A model generated the notes under the pieces. It was not told the origin of the DNA. It did no database searches and saw nothing but the letters and a program-made list of their open reading frames with translations. Below are positions 37,714 through 52,700 of a DNA stretch of 64,000 nt, in pieces. Numbering within the stretch: the first letter of the stretch is position 1; every line of letters starts with the position of its first letter. Source of the DNA: Branchiostoma floridae (taxonomy: Eukaryota > Chordata > Leptocardii > Amphioxiformes > Branchiostomatidae). Where the stretch lies: assembly GCF_000003815.2 (NCBI RefSeq), contig NC_049989.1, positions 5,395,245 through 5,459,244 of the forward strand, written 5' to 3'. The translations under genes were made by a program, and so were the position numbers.

Positions 37714-40700
37714 CTTGCATCTTGAACAAGCGGTGTCTCACCTGTCAGGCAGAAACTATACATAGACACCAGACATGTATAGACCTGTCCTAATATGGTA
37801 TGTCAGACACGTGACACCTCTAGGCTTACCTATTGTTCTTGGGTATAACATAAGATAATCACTACTTCTTAACATATTTCCGCTATAAGCATAATGTATT
37901 GAGCCTCCTCCTGGTTGGAAAGTTTGACTGACCTGTAATCGTGTGACCTTGTCCACCCAGTAACAGCCGTCAGTCCAGTGAGAACAGCGAACTTTGGTGT
38001 TGATGATCTCCTCATGCATATCCTCATCAGGGTAGATCTGCAAGCAGACAGTTCAATTAACGACAGGTACATATCAAAAATAATCTGGCATGTTCATAAA
38101 CTCTAATCAAAACAGTCTGAAGAGTGCAGTTACCATTCTACTGCAGGTTTTACATATCTTAGTCAAGGAGTTTTAGAGGACACAAACTCAGGGACTGTTT
38201 AGAGGAAAAAGTACACAAAAAACAACCAGGTGATTGAAGTTGGCATATCCTGCATTAGTGAGCTTCAGAACTGTGCGTGAAAATGTCCTCGCAAAACACT
38301 TAATTTTCATGTGACTGTCTTAGCGTTAATATATTACCAGCTTCTAAAGACTAACAAGGAGGGACGGGTCCTGGAGACAGCCAGCCTGGCGGGATAGCGA
38401 CCGTCAGGAGCAGACGGAAGTCAACAAGGCTGGACTCCGCAGGCTAGTGACTGCAGCCTTGATCTAATACAAGGCTGTCTCCAGCTTGATTTTTTGTCTT
38501 CCATCTGACTCATGATTTGGTAGCTCACGTCGTTGATTTTTTCTGGTTAAATCTGTCATTATAAGCTTATAAAAACACATCTTCATAAATTTCATGCACT
38601 TAAGTTCAGATTTTGGGACAGATGGGGTGAAATTTTTGTCTGTCCCAACCAGCAAAATTTCCATCCCTGTGGTAGGATGGATGGGTCCTGGATACAGCCC
38701 TGATCTAATCAGTCCTGACAATGAGAAGTTAAAGCCGCTGGTTCAAACGCTGGTTCAAACACAGATCGCTATAAGACCCTGGATTACATTAGACTGGCCT
38801 AATGGTTCTGGGGTTAGGGGTCAGGGCCACTGGGGGTAAACCCTTTTCTCTTAATTTGCTTCTAATATCTGTCATCACGTCAAGGTTTGGCATTAAAACA
38901 AATTTCTTCATTACAGTACTCTATATGGATCGACAAGACTAAGTGAAGCAAAATACAAGCAGAATGGAATTTTTTTGCAATCTGGCAGCTCGGGTTCGAA
39001 TCCTGGGAGCCAGGAGGCTGTTTCTACTCACCTCTTGTGTTTCACTAGTATTACATAACTGAGGGTGAAATGGATATTCAAAATGGTGCCAAGTCTTTTT
39101 AGACTTTTTCTTTTCCATCTAATAGCAGCTCTTGAAAAAATACAATCAATTTGGCTTCTGCTTCCATGTTGAAAAAGGTAATATCAAAACAAGTGAACTA
39201 AAATACATTATAGACGTTGATTGATCACGGGCATCCCACAAACCTAGGGTGGAATCTTGACACTTTGTGAAACATTGTATTGTATTGCTATCCATATAAT
39301 AGTCATCGAGAAGTCATATAGGAACAATGTCATGAAAATGCATAGATAGCATGGGATGCTATCATTCTATGCACACAAATAGGATTTTATACAACCATAC
39401 ACTTATCATTTCATACATATGCTTGATGCGTGCAGAGATATCTGTGCTGAATTCAGCTCACGTTCGGAGTTTGCATATCTGACAAGAAAGCCCTCTCATC
39501 CCTGTGGCCTTATGTGAAGAATATGCATTGAGAGTGATGGGGGGATTCTCACGTCAGAAAGGCTTTTAGCAAATACTGAGCTGCAGGAGACATTTCATGG
39601 CCTGGCATGTAATATAAAATTCAAAAAATTTCAGCTTGAAAACTGTCAAGATATAACGTTTCAACATTTACGTTGGTCATACCTTAACTGTTAGCTACCT
39701 GTACTATTTCAGTATTGCATAACTGCACGGGTTATCAAGTTGGCATGCTAAGCTCATCCCCCATAGAGCTTGTATTATTGGTTATCAGGGTATGAATTAC
39801 GGCTGCTTGTCAGGAGAACCTTTAGTGTAACATGATAAATGTTGGAGGGGATTTGGTGTAATGATGATCGGTTACTTTTAACAGCTTGTAGTAACCTGCT
39901 GTAAATGCCAGGGAGAATTGGTATATTTGAGTGTGTGGGGACTCAACAGTTAGCAAACATTGAATAACTGATATAACCTATTAGAAAGATCAGAAGAATA
40001 GAGTACTTTATAGATGTATATAAATTTTTAGATAAACTTGGAGAAATGATTATGCTATGCCTTATCTGAGGGCTTGCATGGGGGGTCCTGACAACGCTTT
40101 ACGCTAAATTCACGAAGGCTACCAACGCTTTACGCTTCATCCCATTACGAATTATGTAAGATAAAATAGCTTCCCTACGAATTACGGGAAATTAAAAAGG
40201 CCTGCCTACGCCTTACGGAAAAGAGCATGCAGACCCTCTTATCTTAAAAACACACAGAATCTTACATTGATAAATAGTTTGAACTGATTGACAGCATTTT
40301 AAACCACATATAGGGATAATTTAACTTCATTACAACTGATGGGTAGACAAGATGACTAGTGTTTTTGTGGTAACTTAATTGCTTAATGGAAGGAGGAGAC
40401 AGGAAGATAACAAAGGTACTGTTAGACAGTAATTATAAGCCATGACAAAAAAGGAGAAAAAGAGATCAGGACAGTGGGAATACATACATATTACGGTGAG
40501 TATAGACCTAAACTTGGTGAAAGGTGGTAACGCTTCAGCCACACAAATTAGGGAAATCGCTCAAGCCCTTTTATCGGTACTCTACAGACAAAATATGCAA
40601 ACTGAGTAAATTAAAGGAAATGGGGCAAATAGGCAAACCAGCATGTAAAAGGTAATTTCATTACATTACACTGGAGAAACCTCAAGTAGGTTCAGAAAAA

Positions 40701-43700
40701 AAAACAGGGAAGAAAACAAATGGAAGAAAACTAGACAGAAAGTGCTGTAGGGGAAGATTTGATGTCACCAAACATGAAAAAGAAAACAAAGGAAAGGCAA
40801 CTGACTTACCTATAATCACTTTAACGAGACCACAGCACAGACAGGTAAACGATTTCATCTGAATGATTTAAAGGATTTACCACGTGTACATGCTAGTAAA
40901 CTCAATTACTCTGTTTGACAAGGGCAGCTTGGCAGGCTTTGTGGTCATTAACGTAATTGAAGCGAATGAATTTGAAACAGGGAGAGAAAGAAGCTCCTCA
41001 ATTTAAACCTTACTACTACAGGTACATTTGCGTAGAGTGATTAAAGACATGCTGTATGGCATGACTGTAAAGAAACGGCTGACTTACCATTCTGGCCCTT
41101 TACACTAAGAGGCTGGACATCCTGATATCCTCCTAGTATCTAAGTTATGAATATGAGAATCTGGGTGCCACCAATTCCTACCATCTTATACAGGAGACAG
41201 TGCCTGACTGTCATTGTCCAAAAATTTGACTCAAAATTCCTGGTAAGAACTTGGCTGTTCGCCGGGCCATTCCTCAGACAGAGAATGTCAGGTACCCCGT
41301 CACTAGGGACTCGTTAGCCAGGCTGGGACCATCTCGTAAAGCCAGATGTCAGATGGGAAACTTTCCCCAAGTCGAAGTTGATTTTTTGCACAATACATCA
41401 CTGAACACGTCGTTCATTATGACAAATTTATGTGTTTCAGCTTGCCATATGGATGGAACTGTTTGTATGTGAGATTTTCAAATCAGAATTAAAGAGAGTT
41501 TTCTTAGAGGAGTCTTTTAAAGTGTAAGAGGAATGTGATGATTGCAGATATGGATTTAAATCACCCCCAGTCAACATGCCACCATTGTTCTTTTACACCT
41601 ATTGCTTTTCAACAACAATCTATACACTAGTTTTCTTGCTACTTTGCTCTCCTTTCTACTAAATCTACTTTCTTACCGTAACAGATTAAATTTCCTCTCT
41701 TTTCACATGGACTAAGGTACTTTCCCTTTTCATAACAGTTACCAATTTGAAATGAAATGAGTGGTTCTCAAAACAACACATGTTAGGTTTTGTGGCAACT
41801 TTAACTAGTTAAACTTTAAGGACATGTACTAGACTGGATAACTAAGAAAGAAGAGCAGGTGTAAAATGTACAAGAAATGCTTTTAATGCATTAGTAATTC
41901 TATAGATGCTGTTGAAAGCCTAGGGATCTACTTGTTAAAACTTTATTCTCACACAAGAAGTTGCCACACGATAACCATGTTCAACTTCAGTGGTGTTGAC
42001 AGCAAGAACAATGTTTAGGTTACCCCCCTTGGCCCAACTATGGCAAGTAGATTACATGACAATTGCTGGGTGAAGTACAGGGTCCTTCTACATCTTATTC
42101 AATTTTGAGGTTCTACTGATATTTCTAAGGGGTGTAAGGAGGGGAAAGCATTGCTTGTGAAATGTGCAAACATAATAAGCAAGGAAAATACTCTGTAAGT
42201 ACAAAGTATAAAATGAGACAAGCTCCTTAAACTTTGGAGGGTTGGGTTAACATTGTTGTTAGCTGCCATCAGCTACAATTGTACTAAATTTGCCTGCAGA
42301 TGACTTGCACAAGGACATGTTCCTTTTCATTTCCCTTTCCAGTAATCATTCATGTATATACTACCTTTGCTATCATTGTTGATGAGCCCACAGTCAGAAA
42401 CCATGTTCAAATCAATCATTATTTGTTTCAACATTATTGCTTCAATGAAAAAATAATAAAAACTTTGGGGGATTTCCACTGAATTTTTCAAAATTTCATG
42501 TCATTGCATTTAAGTGTCATCCACGGCCCTCTTCCTCATACCAAGAAGATTCTTGCTCACACACGACTTAGAGCTTCCACCCACATACAAGCTATCAAAC
42601 AACGCTTGCATGAGTCAGATATTTTTGTCTACACTGTGAAGAATCCTAATGATGATTTAATGGTTGGTGCACAGAGATGTTGTATGAAATATTAATGACC
42701 TGCATCTGGAATCATTACTGATGAATTGTGCCACATTCCTGGGGCCTTACGCAGGTACGGCTTTTGTTCACCAATTCCTAATTATAGAAGAGCTGCCACG
42801 AGACATGTTTGTTTGTATCTTATTCTTTAGCTAACCTTGAAAATCTCCTCAGAAATCTAAGAGTTTGTATGGCTACATTTGGCTAAATTTGTAGAACTGC
42901 AATAAAAGAATGACAGTTATGCCATGCCCTATTAGGCAGATAAGTATCTAACATCATGGTTGATCACATTTACAATAGATTGTAAGGAAAAAAAATTCTC
43001 ACCTTGGCATAATCCAGTGCTAGTTTGTCCTCTGGACACTCAAAGACCCCTTCACTGGAAACAAAGAGACAATAAAAACATGAGTTTTAAAGAAATATTC
43101 ATCATCACACATGATAACACGAAAACAATGTTTCCAAACAATGCAACAAGGATGTGGATTCAGTAATATAAACATGTAAACAACCCGTATCAACAGCAAG
43201 AATTTATCTGTCCACGAAAAACACTAAGGTAGCACAAAGGAGTGGCTGACGACTTTTGAAAGTCTTGATGCTGCGTCACTGCCTATCCCTTAAGAACTGG
43301 GATAGACAAAAAGTTCGGTGTGCTAAAGGTTAAAATGTGCACAACCTTGCAGTCTGTCATTTTGTGGTGACCAGTCAACAATATTGTTTCATCAATTCAA
43401 AATTAATGTATTTTCACATCCATCACCTTTCCTCTAAAATGAGCCTAGTTAGCACTGTGATACTTCATTCTACTTCAAATTGCATGTTATCACTCAGCAC
43501 AATCTACACCTTTATTAGGCAGTGAAGCATTAATGGAAAGTACATTCATGTCAACCTTGACCAAACTTCAATAGATTATCACATACACTAGTTCAACAGA
43601 ACTATCTATGGCATGGATCTTAGTCATTAATATTTAATGTCAAAATGACGCACAGCAAAATTTGCAGGGTTCCAATTTCTCTGCTTTTTCTCAGGACTTT

Positions 43701-46700
43701 GACAATAACATTGCGATAGTTCATGTCACCAAGAGGAAAATGACCTGTGACAAAGTTCTGTTAACTTATCTACAATTTTCCCTTACTCATGCAGATCATA
43801 CTTGGCCCAACTTTCACAAGTAACAAAAGAAGACAGAAGACATCTCTCTTTGTAATAGATAGGATATGTCAGAGGATTAAATGAGAGCCAAATTTAGAGT
43901 ATGATTCAGGTTCACCTTGCCTGAGAGCCATCATCAAAACTATCTTTCACTTTGACTCATGTAAAACCCATCTTTCATTTGGACTTGATTGTAGAAGATT
44001 ACATGGAATTAGAGGATTTGATCTGTCTTGTCAATCAAGGATGCAGTTACAAGACTTGGACACGAAAGTCATAACTGGTACTTCTTCCATCCCGTATGTA
44101 TCCATGGCAACAGAAGTTGATGATTATAAACAATCTGATTATACCCCCACCTTTCTGCATGGTAATAAATTATTCACAAGCTGTGTGCGGAGAAAAACAG
44201 AAAAGGCTATGCTGACATTTTAATGCAATCTTTTTGCTTGTTCCTACAATGACAATACAGGAAAATATCATAATGACTAGAAATTGTTTTTGATATAGAT
44301 ACAAGTATAATCATACAAAAACTCTCATATATGAAAATGAGAACTCTATATTACCTAAGATGTTGTGCAAATTGTATTCCGAGATATAGTAATAAAGCAC
44401 ATACATTCATAGTGATTATCCCTATATGCTCTTACTCTCTTCGGCTCTTGTCGTCTAATACATAGATTAACCTAATGTCATTTGTAAATTGGACAAATCA
44501 GTCTTTAAAGTTGGTCCCTCCGCTCCAGGCAGATGAGACAGACACATTGCAGAGTCCCACACAGGGCAGACAGACAGACAGGACAGAGCTAGAGCCTGAT
44601 GAGAATGTCTGCAGGAACTGTGGCACCTTTCAAATACAACTTTCAAGAGCCCTTCCTTAACAAGCTGTCCTGTATACCCCAGAGATGTGACTAGCATCAG
44701 GTGTGGCTATTTATCATGCTTAGATGCTGACAGCCTTTTCTCCCCTGTACTGTCACCTGATGCCCTTTTGTATCCTATTATTCCCCTCTGCCCCATAGGA
44801 CTGCTTAACCCCCTACTACTGTCATTTTCCTATCTTATAAAATTATATTTGGTTCAAAGATACATGTTTAATTTTACATTTCTTCTGCTCAACTCTACAA
44901 TAGGGAATATCAGGGATTGATACCAGGCTCTATTCTTAGTGTAGATGCCTTTGTGGAGAGATACATGAAGCATTTCCTGTAACTCCTAACTTTGCATGTC
45001 CATCAATGATATTAGATTATGGACATAAACAACTTTCATAAGAAATGTCACAGACTTTGACGTACCATCATTACCACAAAGACAGCTTTGAAGGTAACTT
45101 AACATTTTCCTTTATATATGTAACGTTATATATACATATATACCGTATATACAAGTAGCACAATATTTGTTACATCAACTGTAATTTTGTTTCACAGTCA
45201 CATCCTGTACTTCCTTATTCAATCTGTATGGTAATATATAATATATATATATGATGTTATGATATCATATATAGTATACAGATGTGTTGAACATTTGCCT
45301 GACAGCATCTTATTGACAGTCCCCACATGTAAAATGAATAATTCCATTCTGTCTGCAATTTCCTGCAGACAGGCTCCCTCGACAGTGGTATTACAAATAT
45401 TTTTCATTTCCCGAGGCATGTTTTATGCAAATGTGTTGTGCAGTTCACAAATTGTGCGGCAACATCAGCAGACCTTTGTTTTTGCATTTTTAACATCAAA
45501 AGTTTCAAAGGGGTGGAGGAAGACAACAAAATTCACCAAAGATTAATGTTATTGTTTACGATAAAATCTCAGCAACAACTTACACATAGCAGTCACAATA
45601 TATTCTTTTTCCACATCTTGATTTATACCAGAAAAGTAGGTCATTCTATTATGCTGTCCAAAGAGTAAGCATGCCAGTTAGAACTGGGGGCTTTGCATCA
45701 CTGAGCAAACCTTCAAACACTTTCAAGCATAATTCAAGAAGATCTCATGGATGGAGAATTTCGAATCATTGCTGGCCATTGAGCATGCTCTATTATTCCT
45801 TAGATGGAAAGCCATCAAGTCATCTGACAACATAGCACTGCAATCGTATCATCCCTTATTAGAGCTCAAAATACTAATTTCTGTAATATGCGATTATTTT
45901 CATAATATTGAGCCTACATCCTTTTCACTTGCTAAACTGCACCTGGTTGTTATGTTTTTCTGCAATGTCACGTTTTCGCAAATAGTTTTAACAGGTTGCA
46001 GGAAGGTATTTCGAGAACCGCTCATGATTTGTCTGCATTGTTTCCGACAAGAAATGAGTCTGGGACACTAGACGCTTCTCCAGTAGTCCGACTTTGAATT
46101 GTGGCAATGTTGGAGATTGTCCTGGGTCAGGAGCTCCAGAAGATGGGGACACTATTAAGTCCTATATTCTGACACCCCTTATGTTTCAACACACAGCCTG
46201 ACACAGTCCTACCTTAGGGTTAGGGTAAGGGGATGTCCAAAAAGAGGGATGTCTGAACATATATGCATGACCCTAGCTAGAAGATACTGCTGCTGAGATG
46301 TCTACCCGATAATACCGTATCTTCTGTATATTCTGATCATGCTCTAAAACACTGCTTCCACGCACAAACAAATTAGGCATCCCCAATTGAATTTCCATCC
46401 CGGGAAATCACGTTCAATCAGTCGCATCCACAATTGCTCAAAGTATGAAACAAATGCCATCTGCCACTCTAGGCCCCCTTAATGTCGTTACACCTACTAA
46501 ATTATCTGTGGAATTGCATTCGGGCATGACTTATGAACGCCAAATCATATTCTACAGGGTCAGGGCCCCGGAATTATTAATGCATTGCCTTGTTGAGCGG
46601 AGTGTCGTTATGATGTATTTCCAAACGATACCAGTGTATCTAATCTCCAGGGACTTACTGAACCTGATATGAAATATGTATAAGTATTAGGGGCAGGGGA

Positions 46701-49700
46701 AATTAACAACAAAACATGTTATGATGGATCTTTTTTTCACAGATATTGACAAATATGTCTGGAAGTATATGATACAGCTTGCTAACAGCAATGACATACA
46801 TAGTGCCAAAAGGCTAACTTAAGCCCCGGTCACAAGAATCGTACGACGTCCTTGCGATGGCATATTACGCCTATCGCACGATGATCACGGTGGATCGCAG
46901 CTAAATCGTAAGCAAAATCAGCCATCGCAGAGCATCGCAGAGCATCGGATGATGTTCAAAATTTTTCCAGCGTCGTACGATTTTTCACTTGTGTCTCTTC
47001 TGTATAGCCGTCTGACCGTTTTTGTGCTTCTTTAACCAACAAAATGTGGACATAGCTGTTGAATACCTTCCTAAAATATCTTTAACTGTAAAAATAAATT
47101 AAAAAAGACCATGATAACAAGAGTATTACAAGCAAAAGTTCAAATCAAGCGTGAGTACTGGTATGGTTATCTCGGCCTGCTTGCCGGCTCTACGTGTCAG
47201 GCTCTTTCGAATATTGTATCATGATATGCTATCAACAAAAAGATGCCATCATACAAAAATCATATCATAAGCATTATATCATATATATTTCCGACTCATA
47301 GAGCCTGCCTTTATGTTTGAGTTGTCCCCATGGTTATTACGATTATGGTAAACTGACCCAAGACCGACGAGAGCTGAGATTTGATCTAATTATCAACTCA
47401 CGTGCATGAAGCGATCAAACAATTGTCTGCATCACCTGTGCGGGGCGCGCTGTTCTCTGGTTGCGATTGTGGCAGTTGCGACTGATATATTTTCCCTTTT
47501 CGTCAATATCGACAATATCAGGGAAAACTGAAACCATCACAACATGCTAAAAATTCATAAATCTAAAACCTCATCAGTAGACAAAAATTGCCGTAATGAA
47601 GTCTGCTTTGGGGGCAAATAAAATCTTACGACGATAGCGAAATTTTGAACATGTTCAAAATCCATTTCAGTCCTATTTTCGTCATAGGAGGCTCCCCGAT
47701 TTACTATGATTTACCTGCGACTGACGCAAATACGCTCGAATGACCTCATCGTACGATGCACTACGATCCTTGTGACCACGGCTTCATATATTTAAACCAT
47801 TGCTTCCGATTCTTCCCCGACTTACGACGTACTGCGCTTATGCCGCGCATAAAACCTCCATCGCAGTCAATCGTACGATTCTTGTGACCGGGGCTTTAGC
47901 TGGAAAGAAATTGATCTGTCAGCCTATGGCAAAATAGTGGATTTGGGTATACTAAATACGCTACTAACATTTTCCAGCTAATTCTAAAATCATAACATGT
48001 TCAAAGTTTTATTGTAGGCTATCTTTATTTATGGACTGCAAAAATAACTGATAGGTCTTCATCCTTTGTCTGTTGGAACAATGCATGCTCAATTGTAGGG
48101 TGAGGTGTCATTGTCACAGATGGTCAGTCAAAGAAGTGGCTGCCAAATGTAGAAATTTTGTGAGGTCTCCAGTCATGTGCAACAAGATACAAACTGTATT
48201 AACCCAGCATGTAACATTTAATGCATGGGTATCAAAACATCTGGCAACAGATGCAACCATTGTTGATAAGACTGCAAGGGGGGATGGAGAGAAACGTATC
48301 GTATTTCCCATCTTTTTCCTCCCCCTTTTCCCTGGGTAGGTAGAAGCACCTGCTGACAAGAAGTGAACTAGAAACACAATGCTTTTATTTCTGGTGAAAG
48401 GGGCATGTGGCTGCCATGCCCACAGCTTTCATTTGGTCCCCAACCCTCTGTGAAATTACAGCATTGCTGCAATGACAGCCATAATTGTCATGGTAACGAC
48501 CTAGGGTCGTGGAGAGCCAGCAGTCCTCAGTTTAGCCATCTATTGTACCACTTCACTCACATCTCAACACTAGGACAACTGTGCACACAGCAACCACACA
48601 AGACATCTCCTTTTGCAGCATGTCATCATTGTAGACCACTGCAATGCGGTTAAAAACATTCCTAACTTCAAGAGCTTTGCTGTTGCAGGTGCAGGTGAAT
48701 GGTACTCAACAAGATCTCCAATGCTTTCATCTTAAATAGAAAAAAAAAAACTGCTGTGCCACAGAGGATTTTATTTCTTCTATCTTGGCTATCACACAGA
48801 GGACCATCCAGGCATTCAGTGTCATGCACACTGACAACCTGGGGTCAAGCAGTGCCAACAGTCCTCAGTTTAGCCATCTATTGTACCACTTCACTCACAT
48901 CTCAACACTAGGACAACTGTGCACACAGCAACCACACAAGACATCTACTTTTGCAGCATGTCATCCCTGTAGACCACTGCAATGCGGTTAAAAACATTCC
49001 TATCTTCAAGAGCTTTGCTGTTGCAGGTGCAGGTGAATGGTACTCAACAAGATCGCCATTGCTTTCATCTTATATAATAGGAAAAAAAAACTGCTGTGCC
49101 ACAGAGGATTTTATTTCTTCTGTCTTGGCTATGACACAGAGGACCATCCAGACATCTAGTGTCATGCATGCTGTCAACCTGGGGTCAAGCAGAGCCAACA
49201 TTTCTCAGTTTAGCCATCTATTGTACCACTTCACTCACATCTCAACACTAGGACAACTGTGCACACAGCAACCACACAAGACATCTACTTTTGGGGCATT
49301 TCATCCCAGAAGACCACTGCAATGCAGTTAGGAATGTTAACATTCCTATCTTCCACAACTCCATTGAACCATTCATTTACTTTTGTAATGCCCTATTGTT
49401 CTTCAATATTGCAGAACAAAGTGAGACATTATTGATCCAATATAAAGCATCCACATCCTATTTCTACCTAAAACATAAAAACATACTCTATTGAGATAGA
49501 TTGATGGATAACCAAAATAACTGCGTAACAATATTACTACACTTTATCTTTCAGACAACCTCAATATATCAAGTCCTAATTCAAGGAATCTACATGAATC
49601 AATCTTTAAAAAAAAAAGTTATAAATATCGCCTGACAGAAATATTGTTGACGTTTATAATTTCCATCATATCTATGACTCTCTTTCGGACAATTTCCATT

Positions 49701-52700
49701 TTGCTAAGAAGAGTATTTGCCGATAAAATCTTCAACTGTGGCCCCAAAACTTAATCCAAACAGAATCTGGCTAACTGCTAATAGCCTTGGTAACAGCACA
49801 CCAACAGACTTCGACTTGGTTTCTCTACGTAACAACATAACTACATGGCTTTAGCAAGGCGATTTTCCCCTTATAACCTCCTTGATTGGAGAGTTTGTAG
49901 CAGGTGCATCTCTGGATGGGTGGTTATCACACTCCCCAATTTCCTCTTGGGAAATGTAGGAAACAAGAATCTGGGTCATTACAGAATAATTAAGTACTAA
50001 TGAGTCCTGGCACATGTATTAGGGAGTCTGGTACCTCTACATGCATCTTCCCTGTCTGTGATTGAGGCATTTCAACAAGGCCCAGCCATGCTACAATTTA
50101 CTTGTACCAATAAAAATACAGTAGCTATAATACTAGTTCACCTTTATCCAGTGGGTAACCTATATCCATTGTTTTAAAAAAGTGGGTACTTGAGGATACT
50201 TAAAAATATTACAGTTTGAAACCACCATCCAACGACATGATGTCCATAAATACTCTGTTTTTAAAAACTATGGATATAGGTTACCCCACGGATAAAGGTG
50301 ATCTAGTGTTATAACTTACCAATATTTCCCACTTCTATTACACGTTCACCCTCGGAGTCAAATCGCAATATCTGAAAAAGTCACTGTCACAATTTTAATG
50401 ATCCAGAAAGACAAAAAGGAGATAAAATCAGCTACCTACATGTTGTGATATTGCTGTATCCCTAAATAATGTAGAGCTTCTGCACTGGTGATGGAGCAAT
50501 TTAATCGTCACGCTTCAGAGAGCAACACTTGTGATGAGATGGATACTCTGAGGTATGCGTAACAGTTACACACAGTGCAATGTCAGCTGTGGTTATATGA
50601 CTTGTGAAGCTGGATATTATATTGCTGCATACGTGCCTGGTAGCTTTCCACAGACTATTTCAGTATTTGGGACAAGGACATGTACAAGTCACATCCTGCA
50701 AACAAACTGCACTTCATTACAGGTCAGGAGAGTTAGCCTCTAGCAGAATCCCCAGGTCACTGGAAAAATAGTAGAAATTGGCCAAAAAGACGTTGTGCGG
50801 AGGAATACAGTTTGCCACCTAGGGAGGCTGGTAGTAGAGTAGAGTCTCCATCCCACTCAATGTTTGGTAGCAAATATTTTTGACTTTCACTGTAAATTTG
50901 TCATACAAAGGTAATTTCACTTTCATATCATATGTTGGCAAGTTGCTAACATATTTACATCTTGTGCCCAGCACTCTCTCTCATCAAAATCTTCAATTTG
51001 CCCTGTCGTCAGGCTGTTCTGTTTGTTTTACATTCCCAAGCATCTACATTCCCATGCACATATCCCAGTGAGCTCTTACTAGACTAAACACCTGGTCCAG
51101 CTGGTAGCAATTCAGCCCACAATCATCAACTATTGTATAGGTAAACAAGCTCTTCGTTAATGACGCCACATTTTCCGTATTTCCTGTGAACAAAAAAGTC
51201 ATATTTCCAAACTCTCTTCAAATCTATATAAAGTTGTGTGTAAAAAGGTATGCACTAACGTTACAATATGTTGTTTTAATTCACAAAACTTTTCTCGGAC
51301 CACCCCTCATTCATTCTGCAGCATATACTATAAATGTATATGGTTTCTGGCCAAACCAAAAACAACCTCCTTTTCCTGAGATGAACCCCCTGCCACATCA
51401 TCAGATCATAAAAGACAATGGCCGATAGTTACAGTGTACTTGAGATAGGGCCCCATCTGGTCAATTTCCTCTGTGCTTGTCTACTTAGCTAGTCAAAGGT
51501 GTGAAAGCTATAATATTATCACAACTGTGTGAAGCCTTCCAACACTGGACCCCTGTGGCTGATTAGGGAGTGTCTATAAACAAGCAGTCAATAAATTTCC
51601 CCTTGTCGAATTCAGGATGTTTTTCTTCTCCTATTTCTTCAGCACTCCAACATTAATTTACTCACCAAACATTAGCCAACTGGCAAATTGTAAAGTAGTA
51701 GATCAAATGATCCTGTAAACAACAAACTGCAGTGCTAAAAAGGTAAATATTGTAAAGACGTCAAGTGTACTTTATAAAAAGAGACAGGCATTCTCAAACA
51801 TTAGTCTACTGATGATTGTGAAGATTTTTGAGTTGGTTTGAATTTGAATTTGATATTGATTATCTCTCCATCGTTTGTCATTACTTTTTATGTCAGCTGT
51901 ACATGTAAAGCTCGGGAGCTGTATTAAACTTGGCTGGATACCAGGCTAACAGTAACACTAGCCTGGGTACCATACAATTTCTACCGGGGCTCCTTGCACT
52001 CAGATGGTACCCAACCCAGGCTAGCACTATACTATAGCCGACACAGGCTACATAAGCAGGTAAACCAGTACCTGGCAAACTGGCAAAGTGGGGAGGGGGT
52101 ACATAGATAATAAGATAATCCTAACCCCTTGCTGCCCACACACCATCTTGTTCACACCAGGACTGTTTGGCCCCATGTTGACCCCCACAAACAACTCACC
52201 ACTGGGGGGTGCAGGAGACCAAAAGGGTTCCCTCTGGGTGGCCTTGGGCTGTGTTTTTCTCAGACTGGTGTTAATTTGCCATCTTTTGATGGCTTTTGTC
52301 TAATTTGAGTGATGCGCAGCTTCAGATAAAAGGCTAAAACTATGGGGGGTAGCTTTGGTCTCTTGTACGGAATTGTCTCCATATCCCTCCCCCTTTTATT
52401 GGGAAAACCCAGAACTCTGCTTTCTGGCTGCAAAGGTTTCAAAAGGATGACCGCTTCCATTCAAAAGAGAAAGTAGGAAACCCAAGCAACAAGAAGATCA
52501 GATAGATCAAAGGAAAGTGAAATTAGAAACTCTGTCATGATGTTTTACTGTTCCTTTTGTCATAGGACTTTTTGAAACCTCCTGAAAGATAATACATATT
52601 GTTCTCATGTGGACTCACTGGTAAAAGAATTACTACTCTGGTGAGGATGACAGATATTTAAAAAAATTGTTGTATGGCTTCCGCTAGACTAATACATGAC

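Larger units (their letters stand above)
32256..37932 (-). other. TRAF4 intron 3
   Basis: 5.7 kb between exons 3 and 4. It contains a long CATC microsatellite (32371-32580), a CAAGGAGGT hairpin (35210-35238) and an alternating purine-pyrimidine tract (37630-37712). Degenerate copies of CCTGGATGATGTNTTTG lie near 35704 and 35790. No exon is seen. Confidence 0.65.
38038..43002 (-). other. TRAF4 intron 2
   Basis: 5.0 kb with two short MITE-like elements (38470-38702, 40068-40238) and a lone element end near 38358-38383. Otherwise AT-rich with no exon seen. Confidence 0.65.

Noticed and set aside
38993-39003. GGTTCGAATCC, a perfect Pol III B-box, possible tRNA or tRNA-derived SINE
   Set aside because: No acceptor stem, no T-stem pairing and no A-box at the right distance upstream.
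43281-43303. CTATCCC ... GGGATAG short hairpin
   Set aside because: Seven-bp arms are common by chance, and no related copy was seen.
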